Below, piece by piece: positions 17,546-25,893 of a stretch of DNA of 64,000 nucleotides. How positions within the stretch are numbered: position 1 is the stretch's first letter; each line of letters begins with the position of its first letter. Under the pieces are notes generated by a model, which was given only the letters and a program-made list of their open reading frames with translations, was not told the DNA's origin and made no database searches. This DNA comes from Arthrobacter sp. SPG23 (GTDB lineage: Bacteria; Actinomycetota; Actinomycetes; Actinomycetales; Micrococcaceae): positions 248,027 through 312,026 of the forward strand of contig NZ_JYCN01000018.1 in assembly GCF_000876655.1 (NCBI RefSeq), in the 5' to 3' direction. The translations under genes were made by a program, and so were the position numbers.

Positions 17546-17596
17546 GGAAGGGCCGGTGACCTGCTGCCCCCAAGGCAGCCGATCACCGGCCCTTCC
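17546..17596. terminator. Strong bidirectional hairpin
   Basis: GGAAGGGCCGGTGA (17546-17559) pairs with TCACCGGCCCTTCC (17583-17596); the 23-base loop contains CTGCTGCC...GGCAGC, which can form an inner stem. It sits between convergent genes ending at 17522 and 17638. Confidence 0.75.
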
Positions 17597-17637
17597 GCCG
17601 GGTCTTCCCTCCCGCCGGGGCGGGCCGGGCGGGAGTG

Positions 17638-18402
17638 CTAGGCTCCGGCCCGGACGAAGGTAACGCCGCCGGTGGCCGTCAGCCACGACAGCGGGTGCGT
17701 CACGGTGGCATTGACGCCGTTCATTCCGCCGCTGATCACCTGGCCGTCGCCGATGTAGATGCCCACGTGGCCGGACTGCACCACCATGTCCCCGGGCTGC
17801 GGCTCCCCCACCACCGAGCCGTAGTTCATGAACTGCATAGGTCCCAGGTCGCCGACGGGAATGCCTGCGGAGCCAAGTGCCTTCTCCACCATGGCCGTGC
17901 AGTCCTGGGTGATGCCCAGTTGCGCATAAGCAGCAGAAACCATGGCGGCATTGACACCGCCGGCGGCCGGGGCAGCGGCGGGAGCCGGCGCGGCCGCCTG
18001 TACCTGGACGGAAACGGCGGGAGCCGCCGGGGCGGCAACAGGAGCCGGAGCTGCCGCGGGAGCGGCCGCCTCTGCCGGAGCGGGCTCTGCGACCGGCACT
18101 TCCACGGGAGCGGGCGTGGTGCTGACGTCCGGACGTTCGAAACTGATCCGGACGTGGGAGTCTGCGCTGAGCGGGGCACCCACCTGGGCCTTGGCGTCAA
18201 GGGCGGACGCCGGAGCCGAGTCGCGTTCCACGGGGGCTTCGGCAGCCTGGGCCGCCATCCCGCTGGACAGGACCAGGCCTGAAGCGGCTGCAATAACCGC
18301 GGCCTGGCGGCCGACCCTGCTCCTACCGCCGGTCGTGGTGAAACCTGAGCGCCCCGCAGGCGCGGTGAAGCGATGATGAGCGGGCAGTTTGCGTGAAGAC
18401 AT
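17638..18402 (-). CDS. Secreted NlpC/P60 peptidoglycan endopeptidase
   Basis: Expected to cut peptide stems of peptidoglycan outside the cell. The 254-aa protein has an N-terminal signal segment (RQAAVIAAASGLVLSSGMAAQAAEA), an Ala/Pro-rich linker of about 80 residues and a C-terminal NlpC/P60 domain. The catalytic Cys is in GITQDCTAMVEKAL and the His in VVQSGHVGIYIGDGQVI. The usual DCSG is DCTA here, a mild deviation. The start MSSRKLPAHHRF follows GGGAGAGG, itself at the 3' end of a riboswitch of the ydaO class, so c-di-AMP probably controls it. Confidence 0.88.
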   Translation of the reverse strand: MSSRKLPAHHRFTAPAGRSGFTTTGGRSRVGRQAAVIAAASGLVLSSGMAAQAAEAPVERDSAPASALDAKAQVGAPLSADSHVRISFERPDVSTTPAPVEVPVAEPAPAEAAAPAAAPAPVAAPAAPAVSVQVQAAAPAPAAAPAAGGVNAAMVSAAYAQLGITQDCTAMVEKALGSAGIPVGDLGPMQFMNYGSVVGEPQPGDMVVQSGHVGIYIGDGQVISGGMNGVNATVTHPLSWLTATGGVTFVRAGA

Positions 18403-18409
18403 GAAGTAA

Positions 18410-18570
18410 CCTCTCCCGATGCCTGCGAGGTTAGCTGTCGGATTCGGATGGGAGACACCCGGCCGCAGGTGCCTTCCGCTTGGCGGAGGGCTTGCGGCTT
18501 CACCCCGAAGGCCTGCACAACTCTGCAGGCCAAAAATGGTTTCCCCGTCCCTGCCGGTCAGTTTCGGTTG
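18410..18570 (-). ncRNA. ydaO-yuaA (cyclic di-AMP) riboswitch upstream of the NlpC/P60 gene
   Basis: Read on the minus strand, the leader contains the conserved words of the ydaO class: GGGACGGGGAAACCATTTT near the 5' end, CGGGGTGAAGCCGCAAG in the middle, then CCGAATCCGACAGCTAACC and TCGCAGGC before the ribosome site. In actinobacteria this class typically sits before cell-wall hydrolase genes, as here. The boundaries are approximate; no covariance search was run. Confidence 0.8.
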
Positions 18571-18825
18571 GATCCCGGGCCGCGGCAGGGTTAGGCAATC
18601 CGCCCGGGAGTGCCCCTATCCGGGATAACGGCACTGTCCCACCGTACGCGGGCCGTGCACCCGATGTCACATTCAGGTAACGGCGCCGCGGGGACGGGGA
18701 CGCGCCAGCAGGTAGCGGCGGTACTCGGGTACTGCGTTGATCAAAGTCGAGTGTTTTGCCTTGGCGCCGCGAGGCGTAGTCTACGTGCATGTTCTTGCGG
18801 GGGGACTCACACGCTTGGAGGCATC

Positions 18826-20355
18826 ATGCGTTGGTCGAATCAGCCTGCCCGCAACCCCGCACGTCACGTAGCGGACCCTCCTGAGCCTGAGCCGGGAGGC
18901 CGGCACGGCCGGCGCTGGGTGGCCATCCTGGGCGCTTTGCTGCTGGCCGTCAGCACACTGGTGGGCGTGGCCGGCACCTCGAGGGCCGCGGGGCCAACCA
19001 TCGTCAGCCTGACGTTCGACGACGGCCTTGGCAGCCAGTTGGCGGCCGCGCAGGAGCTGAAGGCCCACGGGCTGGTGGGAACGTTCTTCATCACCACCTC
19101 CTTTGTGGGCCAGTCCGGTTTCCTCACCCGGGCAAACCTGGACACTCTCGCGGCCGACGGCAACGAAATCGGCGGCCACAGCGTGACCCACCCGGATATG
19201 ACAACGCTCAGCGCAGCGGCCGCCAGCGCGGAGGCCTGCAACAGCAAGTCGACCCTCGAAGGCTGGGGCTTCACCGTCCGGAACTTCGCCTACCCGTTCG
19301 CGGCCGTGAATGCGACAGCCCAGTCCGCAGTCAGCGGCTGCGGGTACGCCAGTTCCCGGGGCCTCGGAGACATCCGCTCTCCCGCCAGCTGCGCCGGCTG
19401 CCCTGTCGCCGAAACGCTACCGCCGCTGGAACCCATGGTCACCAGGGCCCCTGACCAGGTGGCCGCCACCTGGACCCTGGCGGACCTGCAGGCCACCGTC
19501 ACCAACGCCGAGACGACCGGCGGCTGGCTGCAGCTGACCTTCCACGAGATTGCCAACGGAACGGATCCGTCCCTGTCCATCAGCCCCGCCTTGTTCAAGG
19601 AGTTCGTCACGTGGCTGGCTGCGCGGACAGCAAACGGTACGACGTCGGTCCGAACAGTGGCGCAGGCATTGGGCCAGTCCCCCGTGACGTCACCCCCGCC
19701 GCCTCCTTCCCCCTCACCGTCTCCCTCCCCGTCCCCGTCGCCTTCACCAACCCCGTCCCCGTCTCCCTCGCCGTCGCCAATCTCGTTTGCTGACGTACCC
19801 CCGGGCGCGGCGCTGTACACCGAGGTCAACTGGATGGCCGCCCAAGGCATTTCCGTCGGCTGGCTCGAAAGCGACGGAACACGCACGTTCCGTCCCGGGG
19901 TTGCGGCAAGCCGGGACATGATGGCGGCGTTCTTCTACCGGCTGGCCGGGAGCCCGGCATATTCGCCCGGCGCATCGCCGTTTACGGATGTCACGCCGCA
20001 GACTCCCTTCTACAAGGAAATTCTCTGGCTTGCGTCCCGGGGTGTGACCACCGGCTGGACCGAGTCCGACGGCTCCAAGACCTTCCGTCCAACACTGGCC
20101 GTCAACCGGGACCAGGTCGCCGCGTTTGTGTACCGTTTCGCCGGTAGCCCGACCTACACGCCGGGGGCATCGCCCTTCGCCGACGTTTCCCCGCAAACCG
20201 CTTTCTTCAAAGAGATCTCATGGCTGGCGTCACAAGGAATCTCCAACGGCTGGACCGAGGCGGACGGCACGAGGACGTACCGGTCCGCGTTGCCGGTCAA
20301 CCGTGACCAGGTGGCTGCTTTCCTCTACCGCTACAACAGCGCCTTCCCGGCGTAA
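18826..20355 (+). CDS. Secreted polysaccharide deacetylase with three SLH-like repeats
   Basis: A 509-aa exported protein. After an N-terminal membrane/signal segment (WVAILGALLLAVSTLVGVAG) comes a NodB-type carbohydrate esterase domain: LTFDDGLGSQ (Asp), GGHSVTHPDM (His-x3-His), NFAYPFA, WLQLTFHEI. A Pro/Ser linker of repeated SPSPSP (about residues 285-325) leads to three repeats of about 60 residues, each with FTDV/FADV, F-KEI-WLASxGxxxGW and TFRPxxxVNRDQVAAFxYR, the actinobacterial SLH-type wall-binding pattern. Likely modifies surface glycans or peptidoglycan. The ATG at 18826 has GGAGG directly upstream. Confidence 0.88.
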   Translation: MRWSNQPARNPARHVADPPEPEPGGRHGRRWVAILGALLLAVSTLVGVAGTSRAAGPTIVSLTFDDGLGSQLAAAQELKAHGLVGTFFITTSFVGQSGFLTRANLDTLAADGNEIGGHSVTHPDMTTLSAAAASAEACNSKSTLEGWGFTVRNFAYPFAAVNATAQSAVSGCGYASSRGLGDIRSPASCAGCPVAETLPPLEPMVTRAPDQVAATWTLADLQATVTNAETTGGWLQLTFHEIANGTDPSLSISPALFKEFVTWLAARTANGTTSVRTVAQALGQSPVTSPPPPPSPSPSPSPSPSPSPTPSPSPSPSPISFADVPPGAALYTEVNWMAAQGISVGWLESDGTRTFRPGVAASRDMMAAFFYRLAGSPAYSPGASPFTDVTPQTPFYKEILWLASRGVTTGWTESDGSKTFRPTLAVNRDQVAAFVYRFAGSPTYTPGASPFADVSPQTAFFKEISWLASQGISNGWTEADGTRTYRSALPVNRDQVAAFLYRYNSAFPA

Positions 20356-20380
20356 GAGCCGGCATGAAGCGGATACGTAG

Positions 20381-20635
20381 GTGAAACACTATTGCGTGGC
20401 CATCTGCCAGCTGAGCGATCAGCCGCAGGAGGATTTTGACGTCAACACGGAGCTCTTGATCCTTGAGGGCAAGGAGCTCCATGTAGCGACGTGGGACGCC
20501 GAACCGCGGGACGGCGGCTTTGACATCCTGGTACTCAACGACCGCGTCAGCGCGCTCGGGTTCATGGTGGTCACCGACTGGGAGTTCCTGGAAGGCAGGG
20601 CCTACGCGGTGGTGGAGCGCCGGGCCCGCGGCTGA
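20381..20635 (+). CDS. Uncharacterised 84-aa protein
   Basis: Acidic, soluble, no family recognised. It begins MKHYCVAICQLSDQPQEDFD from GTG 20381 and ends EGRAYAVVERRARG. The last 34 bases overlap the 3' end of the convergent AlkD-like gene. No ribosome site stands out, so this is a moderate-confidence gene. Confidence 0.5.
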   Translation: MKHYCVAICQLSDQPQEDFDVNTELLILEGKELHVATWDAEPRDGGFDILVLNDRVSALGFMVVTDWEFLEGRAYAVVERRARG

Positions 20636-21120
20636 GGGCCGTCCGCCACCGCCAGCACGGCCGCGCGCCTCAGCCAGGGATCAGGATCCCGCGCCCAGCG
20701 GTCCAGCACCGCATCCGCCCGCGTCCTTGCCTGCCCTTGCAGCCCCGCAATTAACGGACGGACGACGTCGGCAGCGATCGGGTCCACCAGCTCACCCAGC
20801 TGCGCCTCCCGCACAAAGCCCTCGATCCGGGTGAGGTCTGAGTTGTTGAGCAGCGCCACCCGGGACTGCAGCAGCACAACCGCCGCCAGGCGGCGTTCGA
20901 AGACTGGCACAGCCCACAGCTCGCTGCTGAGCGCGGTGACGTCGTCGTGAACGAGGTCACGATGGCGGCGCAGCATGTCGCGGACGGTCCCCCGCACCGC
21001 ACCAACTGATGCTCCGTAGTACTGAAGCCGGTCGCCCAGGCGGGCCTGCGCCTCTTCTGCCCTGAGCCAGGAGCTCTCCCGCTGCAGCGCGGCATCCACA
21101 AAGTCGCAGGCGTCTGTCAC
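20602..21120 (-). CDS. DNA alkylation repair (AlkD-like HEAT) protein, 3'-truncated
   Basis: A 172-aa helical protein with the AlkD-family words TALSSELWAVPVFERRLAAVVLLQSR and a following DPIAADVVRPLIAGL...VLDRWARDPDPWLRRAAVL. In relatives the HEAT repeats go on for roughly another 50 residues; here the frame turns into RSTTA and stops, overlapping the convergent gene at 20381. The C-terminal loss suggests a deletion and a possibly inactive protein. GTG 21120 (MTDACDFVDAAL) is chosen; ATG 21153 is in frame. Confidence 0.65.
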   Translation of the reverse strand: MTDACDFVDAALQRESSWLRAEEAQARLGDRLQYYGASVGAVRGTVRDMLRRHRDLVHDDVTALSSELWAVPVFERRLAAVVLLQSRVALLNNSDLTRIEGFVREAQLGELVDPIAADVVRPLIAGLQGQARTRADAVLDRWARDPDPWLRRAAVLAVADGPQPRARRSTTA

Positions 21121-21216
21121 CCGACTATTCTGTCCCAATATTGCGACCCGCACATGGGCCCCCGCTCACCCACGGCCCGCGAGCGCGTTCCGCGGCAACG
21201 TGGGACACTCAATCCC

Positions 21217-22233
21217 ATGCACGAACTGGTTGTCCTCGGAACCGCCTCGCAGGTTCCCACGCGGACCCGCAACCACAACGGGTACTTGCTTCGCTGGGAC
21301 GGCGAGGGGCTGCTCTTTGATCCGGGCGAAGGCACCCAGCGGCAGATGATCCACGCGGGCGTCTCATCCAGCCGGATTACGCGGATCTGCCTCACCCATG
21401 TCCACGGGGACCACTGCTTCGGCCTGCCCGGCGTACTGTCCCGCATGGTCCTCGACGGGGTGCAGCACCCGGTGGACCTGCACTTCCCGGCCTCCGGTAG
21501 GGACGTGGTCAGTTCCCTCGTATCCCTCGCCTCCCCCGGCCTGGACCTGCGGCTGCACCCGCACTCAGGTCCCGGCCCGATCGCACCCGGCTTGGAGGTG
21601 CGGCCGTTGCGGCACCGCATCGAGACCTTCGGCTACCGGCTTGCGGAGCCGGAGGGCCGCACGCTGCTGCCGGACCGGCTCGCCGCGGCCGGGATTGCCG
21701 GTTCGGACATCGCACGGCTGCAGCGGGAGGGAAACCTGGGCAGGGTCCGGCTGGAGGACGTGAGCGTTCCCCGCCCCGGCCGGAGTTTCGCCTTCGTTAT
21801 GGATACCGCGGAATGCGACGGCGCCGGGGAACTCTCCGACGGCGTGGACCTCCTCGTGGCGGAGTCCACCTTCAGCGACGACGACGCCGGGCTGGCCGCC
21901 CGGTATCTTCACCTGACCGCCGGCCAGGCCGGCGCGCTGGCCTCCTCTGCCGGGGCCGGAACCCTGGTCCTCACGCATTTCTCGTCACGGTACGTCGATG
22001 TGGGGGTGCTGGCGCACCAGGCCGTTGCCCGCGCAGGCCGGACCGCCGTCGTCGCCGCCCAGGATCTGGACAGCATTCCGTTACCCAAACGGCAGCGGGA
22101 CTCCTGGTTTGCGGGCGCCCTGCCAACCTCAGTAGACGAAGATGTCGATCCAGGCGCGGTTGTGGGCATGCAGCAGGACAAGGAACAGCACGAAGTCGAA
22201 CAGCAGGTGGACGGCGACAATGTAGGACAGTGA
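21217..22233 (+). CDS. rnz: Ribonuclease Z
   Basis: Endonuclease that trims tRNA 3' trailers. The 338-aa protein has the metallo-beta-lactamase core MHELVVLGTASQVPTRTRNHNGYLLRW, motif II LTHVHGDHCFGLPG (HxHxDH), the MDTAECDGA and AESTF metal elements, HLTAGQAG and the final LVLTHFSSRY. The last 35 codons, after DSWFAGALP, lie antisense to the CPBP gene and look acidic and unconserved, so the natural stop may have been lost and replaced by a read-through tail. Confidence 0.88.
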   Translation: MHELVVLGTASQVPTRTRNHNGYLLRWDGEGLLFDPGEGTQRQMIHAGVSSSRITRICLTHVHGDHCFGLPGVLSRMVLDGVQHPVDLHFPASGRDVVSSLVSLASPGLDLRLHPHSGPGPIAPGLEVRPLRHRIETFGYRLAEPEGRTLLPDRLAAAGIAGSDIARLQREGNLGRVRLEDVSVPRPGRSFAFVMDTAECDGAGELSDGVDLLVAESTFSDDDAGLAARYLHLTAGQAGALASSAGAGTLVLTHFSSRYVDVGVLAHQAVARAGRTAVVAAQDLDSIPLPKRQRDSWFAGALPTSVDEDVDPGAVVGMQQDKEQHEVEQQVDGDNVGQ

Positions 22234-22956
22234 TTTCGTCCGGGTGAAGATGAACGCCTGGAGCATTGCGAAAGGAAAGATAAAAACCGGCGCCCAGGCG
22301 TGGAAGCCCAGTTCCCACAGGAACGACGTGAAGAGGACGGCCTGCAGCACGTTGGCCTGCGCAAGCGGCAGGTGCCGGCGCAGGAGCGCAAAGACCGTGC
22401 AGATAAAGAAGAGCTCGTCCCAGATGCCCAGCGCATTGGTGCCCAGGAAAAGGCGGAAGATTCCCTCGGGATCCGACACCGCGGGCCAGTTGTTGTAAAC
22501 GCCGGTATTGACCATGTAGGCCGGCAGCACTGCGTAGCCCATGACCACGACGGCGGCCAGGTACCACTTCTCCGCCCGCGTCCACGGGTGCCCGGTCAGC
22601 ACGGGAAACCTGACCGCGTGGTCCCTGAAGAGGAACCGCGAAACCGTGTAGGGAACTCCCACTGCGATGACCATCGCCGTACCCATGACCACCATGTGCC
22701 CGGTACTGATGTCGGTGGTGATGGGAACAAGGCTGATGGCAACGAGCCCGGCAGCGATGAGGGCCAGGTCGCGCAGGAGCGCCCGGTCGACGAATCCGGC
22801 CAGTACCAGGGCCAGCGCCAGCAGGCCGTACCCCGGGATTTTCTGTTCCAGGACGAACAGGACGAACCCGGACAGCGACACGAGTGCCGCGGGAAGCAGC
22901 TTCCACGTGAGGCCGTTGCGGACGCTGGTTCCGGCCGCGGGCGCAGGGCTAGACAT
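22129..22956 (-). CDS. CPBP-family intramembrane protease-like protein
   Basis: A 275-aa protein with about eight membrane helices. CPBP/Abi motif 1 is GIWDELFFICTVFALLRR (DE in place of EE, with the distant Arg), motif 2 is SFLWELGFHAWAP and the last is VAVHLLFDFVLFLVLL. The single acidic residue in motif 1 leaves catalytic activity uncertain. The start ATG 22956 overlaps the stop of the upstream dienelactone hydrolase gene. Its 3' 105 bases overlap the convergent rnz reading frame. Confidence 0.8.
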   Translation of the reverse strand: MSSPAPAAGTSVRNGLTWKLLPAALVSLSGFVLFVLEQKIPGYGLLALALVLAGFVDRALLRDLALIAAGLVAISLVPITTDISTGHMVVMGTAMVIAVGVPYTVSRFLFRDHAVRFPVLTGHPWTRAEKWYLAAVVVMGYAVLPAYMVNTGVYNNWPAVSDPEGIFRLFLGTNALGIWDELFFICTVFALLRRHLPLAQANVLQAVLFTSFLWELGFHAWAPVFIFPFAMLQAFIFTRTKSLSYIVAVHLLFDFVLFLVLLHAHNRAWIDIFVY

Positions 22957-23938
22957 ACTTGCCGAACCAGGCCAGCGTGTCGTTCCAGGCTGCGGTGGCC
23001 TGTGTTTCGTTATAGCGCTCGCCGGTGTCGTTGTGGAACGCATGGTCGACGCCGGGATACACCTTCAGCTCGTGCCGGACGTCCGTGGCCGCAAGGGCAT
23101 CCCGGAGGTCCGGCATCGCGCCGGTGATGCGCTGATCGAGTTCGGCGTAAATGCCAAGGACCGCCGGCTTCATGGCGGGGACCTTGTCCAGGTCGGGGGC
23201 AGGCCCGTAGAACGCCGACGTGGCCTTCAGCCCGGACAGCTCCGTAGCCGCCTGCCAGGTGATGCCCCCGCCGAAGCAGAAGCCCGTCATGGCGATCCGC
23301 CCGGCGTCGACAAAATCCTGCCGGTCCAGGAAGTCGAAGGCTGTCGCAAAATCCGCGACGTGTCGCTGCACTCCCGCCTGGGTCAGGGCGCCGGGGACGG
23401 CGTCCCGGTCCAGGCTCGCCGTTCCGCCCTCCCTGCTCAGCAGGTCCAGTGCGAGAGCCGCGTAGCCGGCCTTGGCGAACCGCCGGGCCACGTCTTCGAT
23501 GTGCGGGGTCAGCCCACGGTTCTCGTGGCAGATGAGCACGGCCGGGCCTGCTTTGTCCCCCGCCGGCCGGGCAAGGTAGCCGCCGATCTCGATGCCGCCG
23601 GCCGGGAACCGCACCCATCCCGTCACTAGTCCGGCCGCACCCTCGGGAACGGACAAGGGGCTCTTGGCGCCCGGCACTGCGCCAGCGGAAGCGGGGCCCG
23701 AGGCGGTGCCGGTTGGCGTTGCCGACGGGGTGGGCGTCGGCATCGGGTCGGTGCCGCGCGGAAGTTCCTGCGGCGTGCAGCCGACCAGCGACATGGCGGC
23801 CGCCGCGGCGGCCATGCTGCCGGTGATGAACGCCACCCGGCGCGTGAACGTGTGCCGGCTCATGGCACCGGCACGGTAATCGTCGAAGAATTCCTCGATC
23901 AGGTACTTCTCAAACTTGCCAAGCTGCTGCCGGGTCAT
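22949..23938 (-). CDS. Dienelactone hydrolase family lipoprotein
   Basis: A 329-aa alpha/beta hydrolase exported to the membrane face. The N-terminus has a cytoplasmic-looking lead (LGKFEKYLIEEFFDDYRAG), then FTRRVAFITGSMAAAAAAMSLVGC, a Tat-like twin-arginine signal ending in a lipobox. The catalytic triad is Cys in MTGFCFGGGITW, Asp in GIYAELDQRI and His in VDHAFHNDTGERYNE. Substrate unknown; the family acts on dienelactones and other esters. ATG 23938 has AGGAGG upstream; the frame runs on to 24556 only by chance across the divergent gene. Confidence 0.9.
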   Translation of the reverse strand: MTRQQLGKFEKYLIEEFFDDYRAGAMSRHTFTRRVAFITGSMAAAAAAMSLVGCTPQELPRGTDPMPTPTPSATPTGTASGPASAGAVPGAKSPLSVPEGAAGLVTGWVRFPAGGIEIGGYLARPAGDKAGPAVLICHENRGLTPHIEDVARRFAKAGYAALALDLLSREGGTASLDRDAVPGALTQAGVQRHVADFATAFDFLDRQDFVDAGRIAMTGFCFGGGITWQAATELSGLKATSAFYGPAPDLDKVPAMKPAVLGIYAELDQRITGAMPDLRDALAATDVRHELKVYPGVDHAFHNDTGERYNETQATAAWNDTLAWFGKYV

Positions 23939-24037
23939 GGAGGCCTCCTGCTGTTTGCCACATATCCTCCCCTGCCGCCCGTCACGGGGCAAGGGGAAAG
24001 GTGTTCTGCCGCTGATCCGGCGGGTTAGGCTCATGCC

Positions 24038-24748
24038 ATGCCGCCCGACCGCTACCTCGCTGAACTTGCCGGTTCCCTCGAAAGGCTGACCGCGCTCGCC
24101 GGCCAGCCCGGCGAGGTGCTGGCCCGTTCCGTTCCGGCGTGCCCCGGCTGGACGTTGGAACACCTGCTCGGGCATCTGGGTTCCATCGAACGCTGGGCTG
24201 CGGCGGTGGTTCAAGGCGGGATATACGTCGAGGAGCCGGAGCCGCCGGCCACTGGTGCCGCCGCGTGGTTCGTCAGTGGCACGGCACCGTTCTTGGAGAC
24301 GATGGCTGCCGTCGAACCCGGGGCACCGTGCTGGAACTTTGGACCGCCGCCGCGCACGGCGGGCTTCTGGCTTCGACGTCAGTCGCACGAGCACGCCATC
24401 CACCTCATCGACGCCAGCCAGGCGTCCGGACTGGCAGCGCCGGTTATCGGCGCGGAATTCATGCTCGACGGTGTCGATGAGGTCCGGGCGATGTTCACCC
24501 CGCGACAGCTGCGGCTGAATAGGATGCAGCCGCCGGAGCAGGCCGTCATCTTCCACGTGTCCGGTTTCGACGTGCCCGGGGCGGGCAGCTGGAGCGTCGG
24601 CAGCGGCCCCGCGGCGGCGTCTGTCACCGCCCCGCTAACGGACATGTACCTCGGATTGTGGGGCCGGTCCAGCCTCAGGGACACTGCCATCATCGACGGC
24701 GACACCGCCCTTGCGCTGCGCGTCCTCCGGGGCCCGCTCACACCGTGA
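24038..24748 (+). CDS. Maleylpyruvate isomerase-fold, mycothiol-dependent enzyme family protein
   Basis: A 236-aa DinB-like/MDMPI protein. The N-terminal four-helix domain shows VPACPGWTLEHLLGHLGSIERWAA and WLRRQSHEHAIHLIDASQ, the two metal-binding His regions of the family; the C-terminal half is the sterol-carrier-like domain ending in LWGRSSLRDTAIIDGDTALALRVL. Such enzymes use mycothiol in isomerisation or S-transferase reactions; the exact substrate is not evident. Divergent from the dienelactone hydrolase. Confidence 0.85.
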   Translation: MPPDRYLAELAGSLERLTALAGQPGEVLARSVPACPGWTLEHLLGHLGSIERWAAAVVQGGIYVEEPEPPATGAAAWFVSGTAPFLETMAAVEPGAPCWNFGPPPRTAGFWLRRQSHEHAIHLIDASQASGLAAPVIGAEFMLDGVDEVRAMFTPRQLRLNRMQPPEQAVIFHVSGFDVPGAGSWSVGSGPAAASVTAPLTDMYLGLWGRSSLRDTAIIDGDTALALRVLRGPLTP

Positions 24749-24753
24749 GCGGG
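24733..24753 (+). terminator. Hairpin straddling the stop codon
   Basis: CCCGCTCAC and GTGAGCGGG pair perfectly around ACC; the TGA stop of the isomerase-like gene lies in the 3' arm. It is likely a compact intrinsic terminator. Confidence 0.55.
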
Positions 24754-24788
24754 CTGACCTCCCTGGCCCGCCGCCCGCCGTCGCCGGT

Positions 24789-24950
24789 TCAGTGCCGGGG
24801 ACGCAGGCTTTCGGCCCGGCGAAGCCTGCGAGCGCGCACCGCTCCGCTGATCCGGCCGTGAACCAGCAGCAGCCGCGGAACGGCAAAGTAGACCGCTGTG
24901 GGGACGACCACCAGGGTCAGGACGAATGCGCGAAGGCGAGTCGCTGCCCC
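24789..24950 (-). pseudogene. Fragment of a small membrane protein
   Basis: The minus frame reads LRAFVLTLVVVPTAVYFAVP, a clear membrane helix, then a basic tail (ARRLRRAESLRPRH) and stop at 24789. It has no ATG or GTG with a ribosome site; the frame passes through the CsoR-type operator upstream. It may be the C-terminal remnant of a membrane protein, or a tiny protein starting at TTG/CTG. Confidence 0.35.
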
Positions 24951-24974
24951 CAGCGGAGAAGGCAAAGGAGTTAA

Positions 24975-24990
24975 ATACCCCATGGGGTAT
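24975..24990. promoter_or_regulatory. CsoR/CstR-type operator palindrome overlapping a promoter
   Basis: ATACCCCATGGGGTAT is a perfect 16-base palindrome with the TACCCC...GGGGTA architecture bound by CsoR-family repressors (Cu(I)- or persulfide-sensing). Its right end forms part of a good -10 box, TATACT (24988-24993), 37 bases before the Cys-rich mini-protein gene. Repressor bound here would block RNA polymerase. No csoR-like gene is in the window. Confidence 0.75.
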
Positions 24991-25029
24991 ACTGATGAGA
25001 CTATCCACGAATACCAAGGGAGCCACCAG

Positions 25030-25197
25030 ATGTGCCGTGCAGTGACATGCAAGAAATGCGGTAAGACAACCTGGGCGGGCTGCGGCCAGCACGTCGAGCA
25101 AGTCATGCGCGGGGTCTCCAGCTCCGATCGATGCCGCGGCCACGAGCACCAGAAGCCGACAGGGACCGGCTTCTTCGCCAAACTGTTCGGGCGCTAG
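25030..25197 (+). CDS. Cys-rich 55-aa protein, putative metal/persulfide-linked
   Basis: Small protein MCRAVTCKKCGKTTWAGCGQ followed by HVEQVM, SSDRCRGHEH and a GFFAKLFG tail. Five cysteines and several histidines, including CKKC, suggest zinc or copper binding. ATG 25030 follows AAGGGAG at good spacing. It is the first gene behind the CsoR/CstR-like operator and is followed by OsmC, so a role in thiol or metal homeostasis is inferred, not shown. Confidence 0.75.
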   Translation: MCRAVTCKKCGKTTWAGCGQHVEQVMRGVSSSDRCRGHEHQKPTGTGFFAKLFGR

Positions 25198-25284
25198 GTC
25201 GGCCGGCCCGAAGTCCTACGACAACCACAGCCCCGGAACCAGCCCCGGACCTCAGGGGATCAAACGACGGATCGAGAAGCACCC

Positions 25285-25755
25285 ATGAGCAGCGAACCAC
25301 TCACCGCGGCCTCCGGAAGCACCAACCCCGCTCCTGGCCCTGCAGCCCGCGATGTCCAGCCAGTACACGTCGTGCATCAGGGCGGAGACCGCTTCGACAT
25401 CAATGTCCGCGGGCACGTCATCCGGACCGACCAGCCAACCAGCGACGGAGGGGAAGACACCGGTCCCACTCCTACAGAGCTGTTTATTGCGAGCCTCGCA
25501 GGCTGCGTGGCATTCTATGCCCGCCGCTACCTGGACCGGCACGGACTTCCCACCGAAGGCCTGGCCGTGGAAGCGGACTTCCAGATGGGCTCGCGTCCTG
25601 CACGCGTCGCCCGGATCGAGGTGCGACTCACTATCCCCGCCGGCGTGCCCGCCGAGCGACGTGAGCCGCTGCTTGCCGTTGCCTCGCATTGCACCGTTCA
25701 CAACTCGCTGATGGTGACCCCTGAGATCTCGGTGGCCTTCGCGGGCAACGGGTGA
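25285..25755 (+). CDS. OsmC family protein
   Basis: A 156-aa OsmC/Ohr-fold protein: VHQGGDRFDINVRGHVIRTDQP, then GEDTGPTPTELFIASLAGCVAFYARRYL with the first reactive Cys, and LAVASHCTVHNSL with the second. These two cysteines give thiol-dependent peroxidase activity in the family. It lies 87 bases after the Cys-rich protein gene and is probably in the same CsoR/CstR-controlled unit, which would fit persulfide or peroxide defence. Confidence 0.88.
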   Translation: MSSEPLTAASGSTNPAPGPAARDVQPVHVVHQGGDRFDINVRGHVIRTDQPTSDGGEDTGPTPTELFIASLAGCVAFYARRYLDRHGLPTEGLAVEADFQMGSRPARVARIEVRLTIPAGVPAERREPLLAVASHCTVHNSLMVTPEISVAFAGNG

Positions 25756-25893
25756 CGGCCGGACGATGACCGGGTAGCGCCCTCCCCTCGTTCTTTTCCC
25801 GCGTCAGGGATTCATTCCGGCCCGGCGGGCGCAGAATTATAGGGACAGGCAGGGCCTCACGGCCCTGGTTACCGGGGTCGAGGGCAGTAGACC

